A DNA stretch of 64,000 nucleotides from Liolophura sinensis (taxonomy: Eukaryota > Mollusca > Polyplacophora > Chitonida > Chitonidae). This document shows, in pieces, positions 52,133 through 63,666 of the stretch (within the stretch, counting starts at the first letter, position 1; the number at the start of each line of letters is the position of its first letter). The translations under genes and the position numbers were made by a program. The stretch spans positions 1 to 64,000 of the forward strand of contig NW_027018003.1 of the NCBI RefSeq assembly GCF_032854445.1, written 5' to 3'. The notes beneath the pieces were generated by a model. The model saw nothing but the letters and a program-made list of their open reading frames with translations. It made no database searches and had not been told where the DNA came from.

Positions 52133-54881
52133 GTATTGGTCGGAGAGGAACGCCGTTTGCACCACTCGATTTTGTCGTCACAAAATACGTCGGATTAGCC
52201 TCTTACTAGTAGCACTGGAACAGTTTTTCCACTTTTGCATTTTTGCCTGGTCTTTTTGTTAATTGAAATGGGCTACACTGTACTCTGTACAATTGCGACT
52301 GGTCATTACTATTTTCAAATTTTGACTATATGTTATGTGCCGTTCGGTAGCCCAGAAGACCTCAAATCTTTGGGCCAAGCCCATTTAACTCACCCAGCAA
52401 TTGCCTTACTTCTAAGTGCAAGACAATCTCAATATCTTTATCTACGTGTAGAAAAACCAGACCATTTGTACGTGAAAAACACAAGGTACTTGATACAGTC
52501 TGCTGTAAAAAGTACAACTTACCACAGACCCACATGAAAAAGGTGCCAAAAGATGCGGAATTGAGCCAGGCATCGGCAGCTGTTGAAAATTGCAAATTTC
52601 CCTGGTTTCCATGGAGTATGAGCCGTTGCTGGGCACGTGATTATGACATAAATGATCATTCAATTTGTCACTACAGCCAAATTATTGGTCGGAGAGCAGC
52701 GCGGTTTGCACCATTCGATTTCTCGTCACAAAATACGTCGGATTAGGCTCTTACCAGCAGCACTGGAACAGTTTGTCCACTTTTGCATTTTTGCCTGGTC
52801 TTTTTGTTAATTGAAATCGGCTACACTGCACTCTGTACAATCGCGATCTGGTCATTACTATATTCAACTTTTGACTATAAGTTATGCGCCCTTCGGTAGC
52901 CCAGAAGACCTGAAATCTTTGGGCCAAGCCCAATTAACTCAACCAGCAATTGTCTTACTTCTAAGTCCAAGACAATCTCAATGTCTTTATCTACGTGTAG
53001 AAAAACCAGACCATTTGTACGTGAAAAACACAAGGTACTTGATACAGTCTGCTGTAAAAAGTACAACCTACCACAGACACACATCATTAAGGTGCCAAAA
53101 GATGCGGAATTGATCCAGCATCGGCAGCTGTTGAAAAATTGCAAATTTCCCTGGTTTCCATGGAGTAAGAGCCGTTGCTGGGCACGTGATTATGACATAA
53201 ATGATCATTCAATTGTCGCTACAGCCAAAAGTATTGGTCGGAGAGCAACGCGGATTGCACCATTCGATTTCTCGTCACAAAATACGTCGGATTAGGCTCT
53301 TACTAGTAGCACTGGAACAGTTTTTCCACTTTTGCATTTTTGCCTGGTCTTTTTGTTAATTGAAATCGGCTACACTGTACTCTGTACAATCGCGACTGGT
53401 CATTACTATATTCAACTTTTGACTATAAGTTATGTGCCCTTCGGTAGCCCAGAAGACCTGAAATCTTTGGGCCAAGCCCATTTAACTCACCCAGCAATTG
53501 TCTTACTTCTAAGTCCAAGACAATCTCAATGTCTTTATCTACGTGTAGAAAAACCACACCATTTGTACATAAAAAACACAAGGTACTTGATACAGTCTGC
53601 TGTAAAAAGTACAACTAAACACTGACCCACATTTATAAGGTGCCAAAAGATGTGGAATTGGGCCAGGCATCGGCAGCTGTTAAAAAATTGCAAATATCCC
53701 TGGTTTCCATGGAGTAAGAGCCGTTGCTGGGCACGTAATTATGACATCAATGATCATTGATCTGTCGCTACAGCCAAAAGTATTGGTCGGAGAGCAACGC
53801 GGTTTGCACCATTCGATTTCTCGTCACAAAATACGTCGGGTTAGCCTCTTACTAGTAGCACTGGAACAGTTTTTCCACTTTTGCATTTTTGACTCGTCTT
53901 TTTGTTAATTGAAATCGGCTAAACTGTACTCTGTACAAATCACGACTGGTCATTACTATATTCAACTTTTGACTATAAGTTATGTGCCCTTCGGTAGCCC
54001 AGAAGACGTCAAATCTTTCGGCTAAGCCCATTTAACTCACCCAGCAATTGCCTTACTTCTAAGTGCAAGACAATCTCAATGTCTTTATCTACGTGTAGAA
54101 AAACCACACCAATTGTACGTGAAAAACACAAGATACTTGATACAGTCCTGCGGTAAAAAAGTACAACTGAACACTAACCCACTTCAGTAAGGTGCCAAAA
54201 GATGCGGAATTGAGCCAGGCATCGGCAGCTGTTGAAAAATTGCAAATTTCCCTGGTTTCCATGGAGTAACAGCCGTTGCTACGCACGTGATTATGACATA
54301 AATGATCATTCAATTGTCGCTACAGCCAAAAGTATTGGTCGGAGAGCAACGCGGTTTGCACCATTCGATTTCTCGTCACAAAATACGTCGGATTAGCCTC
54401 TTACCAGCAGCACTGGAACAGTTTTTCCACTTTTGCATTTTTACCTGGTCTTTTTGTTAATTGAAATCGGCTACACTGTACTCTGTACAATCGCGACTGG
54501 TCATTACTATATTCAACTTTTGACTATAAGTTATGTGCCCTTCGGTAGCCCAGAAGACGTCAAATCTTTCGGCTAAGCCCATTTAACTCACCCAGCAATT
54601 GTCTTACTTCTAAGTCCAAGACAATCTCAATGTCTCTATCTATGTGTAGAAAAACCACACCATTTGTACATAAAAAACACAAGGTACTTGATACAGTCTG
54701 CTGTAAAAAGTACAACTAAACACTGACCCACCATTTATAAGGTGCCAAAAGATGTGGAATTGGGCCAGGCATCGGCAGCTGTTAAAAAATTGCAAATATC
54801 CCTGGTTTCCATGGAGTAAGAGCCGTTGCTGGGCACGTGATTATGACATCAATGATCATTTATCTGTCGCTACAGCCAAAA
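52133..54881 (+). repeat. Divergent pentamer HOR, copy A
   Basis: Units at 52133, 52682, 53231, 53780 and 54332. Markers are the outlier block TTTTCAAATTTTGAC (first), GCACTCTG with ATGCGCCC and CCTACCACAGACACAC (second), CGGATTGC with GGGCCAAG (third), and CTAAACTG with ACCAATTG and GCGGTAAA (fourth). The first four recur at 54882-57078, offset about 2,750 bp. Confidence 0.85.
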
Positions 54882-57627
54882 GTATTGGTCGGAGAGCAAC
54901 GCGGTTTGCACCATTCGATTTCTCGTCACAAAATACGTCGGATTAGGCTCTTACTAGTAGCACTGGAACAGTTTTTCCACTTTTGCATTTTTGCCTGGTC
55001 TTTTTGTTAATTGAAATCGGCTACAATGTACTCTGTACAATTGCGACTGGTCATTACTATTTTCAAATTTTGACTATATGTTATGTGCCGTTCGGTAGCC
55101 CAGAAGACCTCAAATCTTTGGGCCAAGCCCATTTAACTCACCCAGCAATTGCCTTACTTCTAAGTGCAAGACAATCTCAATATCTTTATCTACGTGTAGA
55201 AAAACCACACCATTTGTACGTAAAAAACACAAGGTACTTGATACAGTCTGCTGTAAAAAGTACAACTTACCACAGACCCACATGAAAAAGGTGCCAAAAG
55301 ATGCGGAATTGAGCCAGGCATCGGCAGCTGTTGAAAAATTGCAAATTTCCCTGGTTTCCATGGAGTAAGAGCCGTTGCTGGGCACGTGATTATGACATAA
55401 ATGATCATTCAATTGTCACTACAGCCAAAAGTATTGGTCGGAGAGCAACGCAGTTTGCACCATTCGATTTCTCGTCACAAAATACGTCGGATTAGCCCCA
55501 TAGCAACAGCACTGGAACAATTTTTTCAATTTTGCATTTTTGCCTGGTCTTTTTTGTTAATTGAAATCGGCTACACTGCACTCTGTACAATCGCGACTGG
55601 TCATTACTATATTCAACTTTTGACTATAAGTTATGCGCCCTTCGGTAGCCCAGAAGACCTGAAATCTTTGGGCTAAGCCCATTTAACTCACACAGCAATT
55701 GTCTTACTTCTAAGTCCAAGACAATCTCAATGTCTTTATCTACGTGTAGAAAAACCAGACCATTTGTACGTGAAAAACACAAGGTACTTGATACAGTCTG
55801 CTGTAAAAAGTACAACCTACCACAGACACACATCATTAAGGTGCCAAAAGATGCGGAATTGATCCAGGCATCGGCAGCTGTTGAAAAATTGCAAATTTCC
55901 CTGGTTTCCATGGAGTAAGAGCCGTTGCTACGCACGTGATTATGACATAAATGATCATTGAATTGTCGCTACAGCCAAAAGTATTGGTCGGAGAGCAACG
56001 CGGATTGCACCATTCGATTTCTCGTCACAAAATACGTCGGATTAGGCTCTTACTAGTAGCACTGGAACAGTTTTTCCACTTTTGCATTTTTGCCTGGTCT
56101 TTTTGTTAATTGAAATCGGCTACACTGTACTCTGTACAATCGCGACTGGTCATTACTATATTCAACTTTTGACTATAAGTTATGTGCCCTTCGGTAGCCC
56201 AGAAGACCTGAAATCTTTGGGCCAAGCCCATTTAACTCACCCAGCAATTGTCTTACTTCTAAGTCCAAGACAATCTCAATGTCTTTATCTACGTGTAGAA
56301 AAACCAGACCATTTGTACATAAAAAACACAAGGTACTTGATACAGTCTGCTGTAAAAAGTACAACTAAACACTGACCCACATTTATAAGGTGCCAAAAAA
56401 TGTGGAATTGGGCCAGGCATCGGCAGCTGTTAAAAAATTGCAAATATCCCTGGTTTCCATGGAGTAAGAGCCGTTGCTGGGCACGTGATTATGACATCAA
56501 TGATCATTGATCTGTCGCTACAGCCAAAAGTATTGGTCGGAGAGCAACGCGGTTTGCACCATTCGATTTCTCGTCACAAAATACGTCGGATTAGCCTCTT
56601 ACTAGTAGCACTGGAACAGTTTTTCCACTTTTGCATTTTTGCCTGGTCTTTTTGTTAATTGAAATCGGCTAAACTGTACTCTGTACAATCGCGACTGGTC
56701 ATTACTATATTCCACTTTTGACTATAAGTTATGTGCCCTTCGGTAGCCCAGAAGACGTCAAATCTTTGGGCTAAGCCCATTTAACTCACCCAGCAATTGT
56801 CTTACTTCTAAGTGCAAGACAATCTCAATGTCTTTATCTACGTGTAGAAAAACCACACCAATTGTACGTAAAAAACAAAAGATACTTGATACAGTCTGCG
56901 GTAAAAAGTACAACTGAACACTAACCCACTTCAGTAAGGTGCCAAAAGATGCGGAATTGAGCCAGGCATCGGCAGCTGTTAAAAAATTGCAAATTTCCCT
57001 GGTTTCCATGGAGTAAGAGCCGTTGTTACGCACGTGATTATGACATAAATGATCATTCAATTGTCGCTACAGCCAAAAGTATTGGTCGGAGAGCAATGCG
57101 GACTGCACCATTCGATTTCTCGTCACAAAATACGTCGGATTAGCCTCTTACTAGTAGCACTGGAACAGTTTTTCCACTTTTGCATTTTTGCCTGGTCTTT
57201 TTGTTAATTGAAATCGGCTACACTGTACTCTGTACAATCGCGACTGGTCATTACTATATTCAACTTTTGACTATAAGTTATGTGCCCTTCGGTAGCCCAG
57301 AAGACCTGAAATCTTTGGGCTAAGCCCATTTAACTCACCCAGCAATTGCCTTACTTCTAAGTGCAAGACAATCTCAATGTCTTTATCTACGTGTAGAAAA
57401 ACCAGACCATTTGTACGTGAAAAACACAAGGTACTTGATACAGTCTGCTGTAAAAAGTACAACTGAACACTAACCCACTTCAGTAAGGTGCCAAAAGATG
57501 CGGAATTGAGCCAGGCATCGGCAGCTGTTGAAAAATTGCAAATTTCCCTGGTTTCCATGGAGTAAGAGCCGTTGCTGGGCACGTGATTATGACATCAATG
57601 ATCAATCAATAGTCGCTACAGCCAAAA
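54882..57627 (+). repeat. Divergent pentamer HOR, copy B
   Basis: Units at 54882, 55431, 55981, 56530 and 57079. The outlier block in the first unit begins only near 55050, after an ordinary head, which places a recombination junction within about 100 bp. The unit at 55431 has a unique head (AGCCCCATAGCAACAGC, ATTTTTTCAATTTTG). The fifth unit (ATGCGGACTGC) does not match 54332; it starts the tetramer pattern seen to the right. Confidence 0.85.
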
Positions 57628-58725
57628 GTATTGGTCGGAGAGCAACGCGGTTTGCACCATTCGATTTCTCGTCACAAAATACGTCGGATTAGCCTCTTAC
57701 CAGCAGCACTGGAACAGTTTTTCCACTTTTGCATTTTTACCTGGTCTTTTTGTTAATTGAAATCGGCTAAACTGTACTCTGTACAATCACGACTGGTCAT
57801 TACTATATTCAACTTTTGACTATAAGTTATGTGCCCTTCGGTAGCCCAGAAGACGTCAAATCTTTCGGCTAAGCCCATTTAACTCACCCAGCAATTGCCT
57901 TACTTCTAAGTGCAAGACAATCTCAATGTCTTTATCTACGTGTAGAAAAACCACACCAATTGTACGTGAAAAACACAAGATACTTGATACAGTCTGCGGT
58001 AAAAAGTACAACTGAACACTAACCCACTTCAGTAAGGTGCCAAAAGATGCGGAATTGAGCCAGGCATCGGCAGCTGTTGAAAAATTGCAAATTTCCCTGG
58101 TTTCCATGGAGTAAGAGCCGTTGCTACGCACGTGATTATGACATAAATGATCATTCAATTGTCGCTATAGCCAAAAGTATTGGTCGGAGAGCAACGCGGA
58201 TTGCACCATTCGATTTCTCGTCACAAAATACGTCGGATTAGGCTCTTACTAGTAGCACTGGAACAGTTTTTCCACTTTTGCATTTTTGCCTGGTCTTTTT
58301 GTTAATTGAAATCGGCTACACTGTACTCTGTACAATCGCGACTGGTCATTACTATATTCAACTTTTGACTATAAGTTATGTGCCCCTCGGTAGCCCAGAA
58401 GACCTGAAATCTTTGGGCCAAGCCCATTTAACTCACCCAGCAATTGTCTTACTTCTAAGTCCAAGACAATCTCAATGTCTTTATCTACGTGTAGAAAAAC
58501 CAGACCATTTGTACATAAAAAACACAAGGTACTTGATACAGTCTGCTGTAAAAAGTACAACTAAACACTGACCCACATTTATAAGGTGCCAAAAAATGTG
58601 GAATTGGGCCAGGCATCGGCAGCTGTTAAAAAATTGCAAATATCCCTGGTTTCCATGGAGTAAGAGCCGTTGCTGGGCACGTGATTATGACATCAATGAT
58701 CATTGATCTGTCGCTACAGCCAAAA
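57628..58725 (+). repeat. Two units linking pentamer and tetramer patterns
   Basis: The unit at 57628 is preceded by ATCAATCAATAGTCGC, a tail shared with the units before 59824 and 62020. Its body matches the type at 53780 (CTAAACTG, ATCACGAC, ACCAATTG, GCGGTAAA). The unit at 58177 matches 55981, including the unusual CCAAAAAATGTGG, and has GCCCCTCGG as a private change. So 55981-58176 is a first, imperfect copy of the four-unit pattern. Confidence 0.82.
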
Positions 58726-60921
58726 GTATTGGTCGGAGAGCAACGCGGTTTGCACCATTCGATTTCTCGTCACAAAATACGTCGGATTAGCCTCTTACTA
58801 GTAGCACTGGAACAGTTTTTCCACTTTTGCATTTTTGCCTGGTCTTTTTGTTAATTGAAATCGGCTAAACCGTACTCTGTACAATCGCGACTGGTCATTA
58901 CTATATTCAACTTTTGACTATAAGTTATGTGCCCTTCGGTAGCCCAGAAGACGTCAAATCTTTGGGCTAAGCCCATTTAACTCACCCAGCAATTGCCTTA
59001 CTTCTAAGTGCAAGACAATCTCAATGTCTTTATCTACGTGTAGAAAAACCACACCAATTGTACGTAAAAAACAAAAGATACTTGATACAGTCTGCGGTAA
59101 AAAGTACAACTGAACACTAACCCACTTCAGTAAGGTGCCAAAAGATGCGGAATTGAGCCAGGCATCGGCAGCTGTTAAAAAATTGCAAATTTCCCTGGTT
59201 TCCATGGAGTAAGAGCCGTTGTTACGCACGTGATTATGACATAAATGATCATTCAATTGTCGCTACAGCCAAAAGTATTGGTCGGAGAGCAATGCGGACT
59301 GCACCATTCGATTTCTCGTCACAAAATACGTCGGATTAGCCTCTTACTAGTAGCACTGGAACAGTTTTTCCACTTTTGCATTTTTGCCTGGTCTTTTTGT
59401 TAATTGAAATCGGCTACACTGTACTCTGTACAATCGCGACTGGTCATTACTATATTCAACTTTTGACTATAAGTTATGTGCCCTTCGGTAGCCCAGAAGA
59501 CCTGAAATCTTTGGGCTAAGCCCATTTAACTCACCCAGCAATTGCCTTACTTCTAAGTGCAAGACAATCTCAATGTCTTTATCTACGTGTAGAAAAACCA
59601 CACCATTTGTACGTGAAAAACACAAGGTACTTGATACAGTCTGCTGTAAAGAGTACAACTGAACACTAACCCACTTCAGTAGGGTGCCAAAAGATGCGGA
59701 ATTGAGCCAGGCATCGGCAGCTGTTGAAAAATTGCAAATTTCCCTGGTTTCCATGGAGTAAGAGCCGTTGCTGGGCACGTGATTATGACATCAATGATCA
59801 ATCAATAGTCGCTACAGCCAAAAGTATTGGTCGGAGAGCAACGCGGTTTGCACCATTCGATTTCTCGTCACAAAATACGTCGGATTAGCCTCTTGCCAGC
59901 AGCACTGGAACAGTTTTTCCACTTTTGCATTTTTACCTGGTCTTTTTGTTAATTGAAATCGGCTACACTGTACTCTGTACAATCGCGACTGGTCATTACT
60001 ATATTCAACTCTTGACTATAAGTTATGTGCCCTTCGGTAGCCCAGAAGACGTCAAATCTTTGGGCTAAGCCCATTTAACTCACCCAGCAATTGTCTTACT
60101 TCTAAGTCCAAGACAATCTCAATGTCTTTATCTACGCGTAGAAAAACCAGACCATTTGTACATAAAAAACACAAGGTACTTGATACAGTCTGCTGTAAAA
60201 AGTACAACTAAACACTGACCCACATTTATAAGGTGCCAAAAGATGCGGAATTGAGCCAGGCGTCGGCAGCTGTTGAAAAATTGCAAATTTCCCTGGTTTC
60301 CATGGAGTAAGAGCCGTTGCTGGGCACGTGATTATGACATAAATGATTATTCAATTGTCACTACAGCCAAAAGTATTGGTCGGAGAGCAATGCGGTTTGC
60401 ACCATTCGATTTCTCGTCACAAAATACGTCGGATTAGCCTCTTACCAGCAGCACTGGAACAGTTTTTCCACTTTTGCATTTTTACCTGGTCTTTTTGTTA
60501 ATTGAAATCGGCTACACTGTACTCTGTACAATCGCGACTGGTCATTACTATATTCAACTTTTGACTATAAGTTATGTGCCCTTCGGTAGCCCAGAAGACG
60601 TCAAATCTTTCGGCTAAGCCCATTTAACTCACCCAGCAATTGTCTTACTTCTAAGTGCAAGAGAATCTCAATGTCTTTATCTATGTGTAGAAAAACCACA
60701 CCATTTGTACATAAAAAACACAAGGTACTTGATACAGTCTGCTGTAAAAAGTACAACTAAACACTGACCCACATTTATAAGGTGCCAAAAGATGTGGAAT
60801 TGGGCCAGGCATCGGCAGCTGTTAAAAAATTGCAAATATCCCTGGTTTCCATGGAGTAAGAGCCGTTGCTGGGCACGTGATTATGACATCAATGATCATT
60901 GATCTGTCGCTACAGCCAAAA
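58726..60921 (+). repeat. Tetramer HOR of exactly 2,196 bp, copy 1
   Basis: Units at 58726 (CTAAACCG, ACCAATTG, ACAAAAGATAC), 59275 (ATGCGGACTGC, GTAAAGAGTAC), 59824 (CTTGCCAGCAG, CAACTCTTGAC, ACGCGTAG) and 60373 (ATGCGG, AAGAGAATCTC, TATGTGTAG), each 549 bp. The next four units repeat these in order. No indel is seen. Confidence 0.95.
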
Positions 60922-63117
60922 GTATTGGTCGGAGAGCAACGCGGTTTGCACCATTCGATTTCTCGTCACAAAATACGTCGGATTAGCCTCTTACTAGTAG
61001 CACTGGAACAGTTTTTCCACTTTTGCATTTTTGCCTGGTCTTTTTGTTAATTGAAATCGGCTAAACCGTACTCTGTACAATCGCGACTGGTCATTACTAT
61101 ATTCAACTTTTGACTATAAGTTATGTGCCCTTCGGTAGCCCAGAAGACGTCAAATCTTTGGGCTAAGCCCATTTAACTCACCCAGCAATTGCCTTACTTC
61201 TAAGTGCAAGACAATCTCAATGTCTTTATCTACGTGTAGAAAAACCACACCAATTGTACGTAAAAAACAAAAGATACTTGATACAGTCTGCGGTAAAAAG
61301 TACAACTGAACACTAACCCACTTCAGTAAGGTGCCAAAAGATGCGGAATTGAGCCAGGCATCGGCAGCTGTTAAAAAATTGCAAATTTCCCTGGTTTCCA
61401 TGGAGTAAGAGCCGTTGTTACGCACGTGATTATGACATAAATGATCATTCAATTGTCGCTACAGCCAAAAGTATTGGTCGGAGAGCAATGCGGACTGCAC
61501 CATTCGATTTCTCGTCACAAAATACGTCGGATTAGCCTCTTACTAGTAGCACTGGAACAGTTTTTCCACTTTTGCATTTTTGCCTGGTCTTTTTGTTAAT
61601 TGAAATCGGCTACACTGTACTCTGTACAATCGCGACTGGTCATTACTATATTCAACTTTTGACTATAAGTTATGTGCCCTTCGGTAGCCCAGAAGACCTG
61701 AAATCTTTGGGCTAAGCCCATTTAACTCACCCAGCAATTGCCTTACTTCTAAGTGCAAGACAATCTCAATGTCTTTATCTACGTGTAGAAAAACCAGACC
61801 ATTTGTACGTGAAAAACACAAGGTACTTGATACAGTCTGCTGTAAAGAGTACAACTGAACACTAACCCACTTCAGTAAGGTGCCAAAAGATGCGGAATTG
61901 AGCCAGGCATCGGCAGCTGTTGAAAAATTGCAAATTTCCCTGGTTTCCATGGAGTAAGAGCCGTTGCTGGGCACGTGATTATGACATCAATGATCAATCA
62001 ATAGTCGCTACAGCCAAAAGTATTGGTCGGAGAGCAACGCGGTTTGCACCATTCGATTTCTCGTCACAAAATACGTCGGATTAGCCTCTTGCCAGCAGCA
62101 CTGGAACAGTTTTTCCACTTTTGCATTTTTACCTGGTCTTTTTGTTAATTGAAATCGGCTACACTGTACTCTGTACAATCGCGACTGGTCATTACTATAT
62201 TCAACTCTTGACTATAAGTTATGTGCCCTTCGGTAGCCCAGAAGACGTCAAATCTTTGGGCTCAGCCCATTTAACTCACCCAGCAATTGTCTTACTTCTA
62301 AGTCCAAGACAATCTCAATGTCTTTATCTACGCGTAGAAAAACCAGACCATTTGTACATAAAAAACACAAGGTACTTGATACAGTCTGCTGTAAAAAGTA
62401 CAACTAAACACTGACCCACATTTATAAGGTGCCAAAAGATGCGGAATTGAGCCAGGCATCGGCAGCTGTTGAAAAATTGCAAATTTCCCTGGTTTCCATG
62501 GAGTAAGAGCCGTTGCTGGGCACGTGATTATGACATAAATGATTATTCAATTGTCACTACAGCCAAAAGTATTGGTCGGAGAGCAATGCGGTTTGCACCA
62601 TTCGATTTCTCGTCACAAAATACGTCGGATTAGCCTCTTACCAGCAGCACTGGAACAGTTTTTCCACTTTTGCATTTTTACCTGGTCTTTTTGTTAATTG
62701 AAATCGGCTACACTGTACTCTGTACAATCGCGACTGGTCATTACTATATTCAACTTTTGACTATAAGTTATGTGCCCTTCGGTAGCCCAGAAGACGTCAA
62801 ATCTTTCGGCTAAGCCCATTTAACTCACCCAGCAATTGTCTTACTTCTAAGTGCAAGAGAATCTCAATGTCTTTATCTATGTGTAGAAAAACCACACCAT
62901 TTGTACATAAAAAACACAAGGTACTTGATACAGTCTGCTGTAAAAAGTACAACTAAACACTGACCCACATTTATAAGGTGCCAAAAGATGTGGAATTGGG
63001 CCAGGCATCGGCAGCTGTTAAAAAATTGCAAATATCCCTGGTTTCCATGGAGTAAGAGCCGTTGCTGGGCACGTGATTATGACATCAATGATCATTGATC
63101 TGTCGCTACAGCCAAAA
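60922..63117 (+). repeat. Tetramer HOR of exactly 2,196 bp, copy 2
   Basis: Units at 60922, 61471, 62020 and 62569 carry every private marker of 58726-60921. By eye only about four substitutions separate the copies: CCAGACC for CCACACC, GTAAGG for GTAGGG, GGGCTCAG for GGGCTAAG, and GCATCGG for GCGTCGG. Identity is therefore near 99.8%, which makes this the youngest higher-order duplication in the window. Confidence 0.95.
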
Positions 63118-63666
63118 GTATTGGTCGGAGAGCAACGCGGTTTGCACCATTCGATTTCTCGTCACAAAATACGTCGGATTAGGCTCTTACTAGTAGCACT
63201 GGAACAGTTTTTCCACTTTTGCATTTTTGCCTGGTCTTTTTGTTAATTGAAATCGGCTACACTGTACTCTGTACAATCGCGACTGGTCATTACTATATTC
63301 AACTTTTGACTATAAGTTATGTGCCCTTCGGTAGCCCAGAAGACCTGAAATCTTTGGGCTAAGCCCATTTAACTCACCCAGCAATTGTCTTACTTCTAAG
63401 TGCAAGACAATCTCAATGTCTTTATCTACGTGTAGAAAAACCAGACCATTTGTACGTGAAAAACACAAGGTACTTGATACAGTCTGCTGTAAAAAGTACA
63501 ACTGAACACTAACCCACTTCAGTAAGGTGCCAAAAGATGCGGAATTGAGCCAGGCATCGGCAGCTGTTGAAAAATTGCAAATTTCCCTGGTTTCCATGGA
63601 GTAAGAGCCGTTGCTGGGCACGTGATTATGACATAAATGATCATTCAATTGTCGCTACAGCCAAAA
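63118..63666 (+). repeat. A-type monomer after the tetramers
   Basis: A clean 549-bp A-type unit: GGCTCTTACTAGTAG, GCCTGG, GACCTG, TACGTGAAAAAC, TTCAGTAAGG, GATGCGG and a CAATTGTCGC tail. It breaks the tetramer pattern, which would predict the CTAAACCG type here. It resembles the first unit of the left-hand heptamer. Confidence 0.9.
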
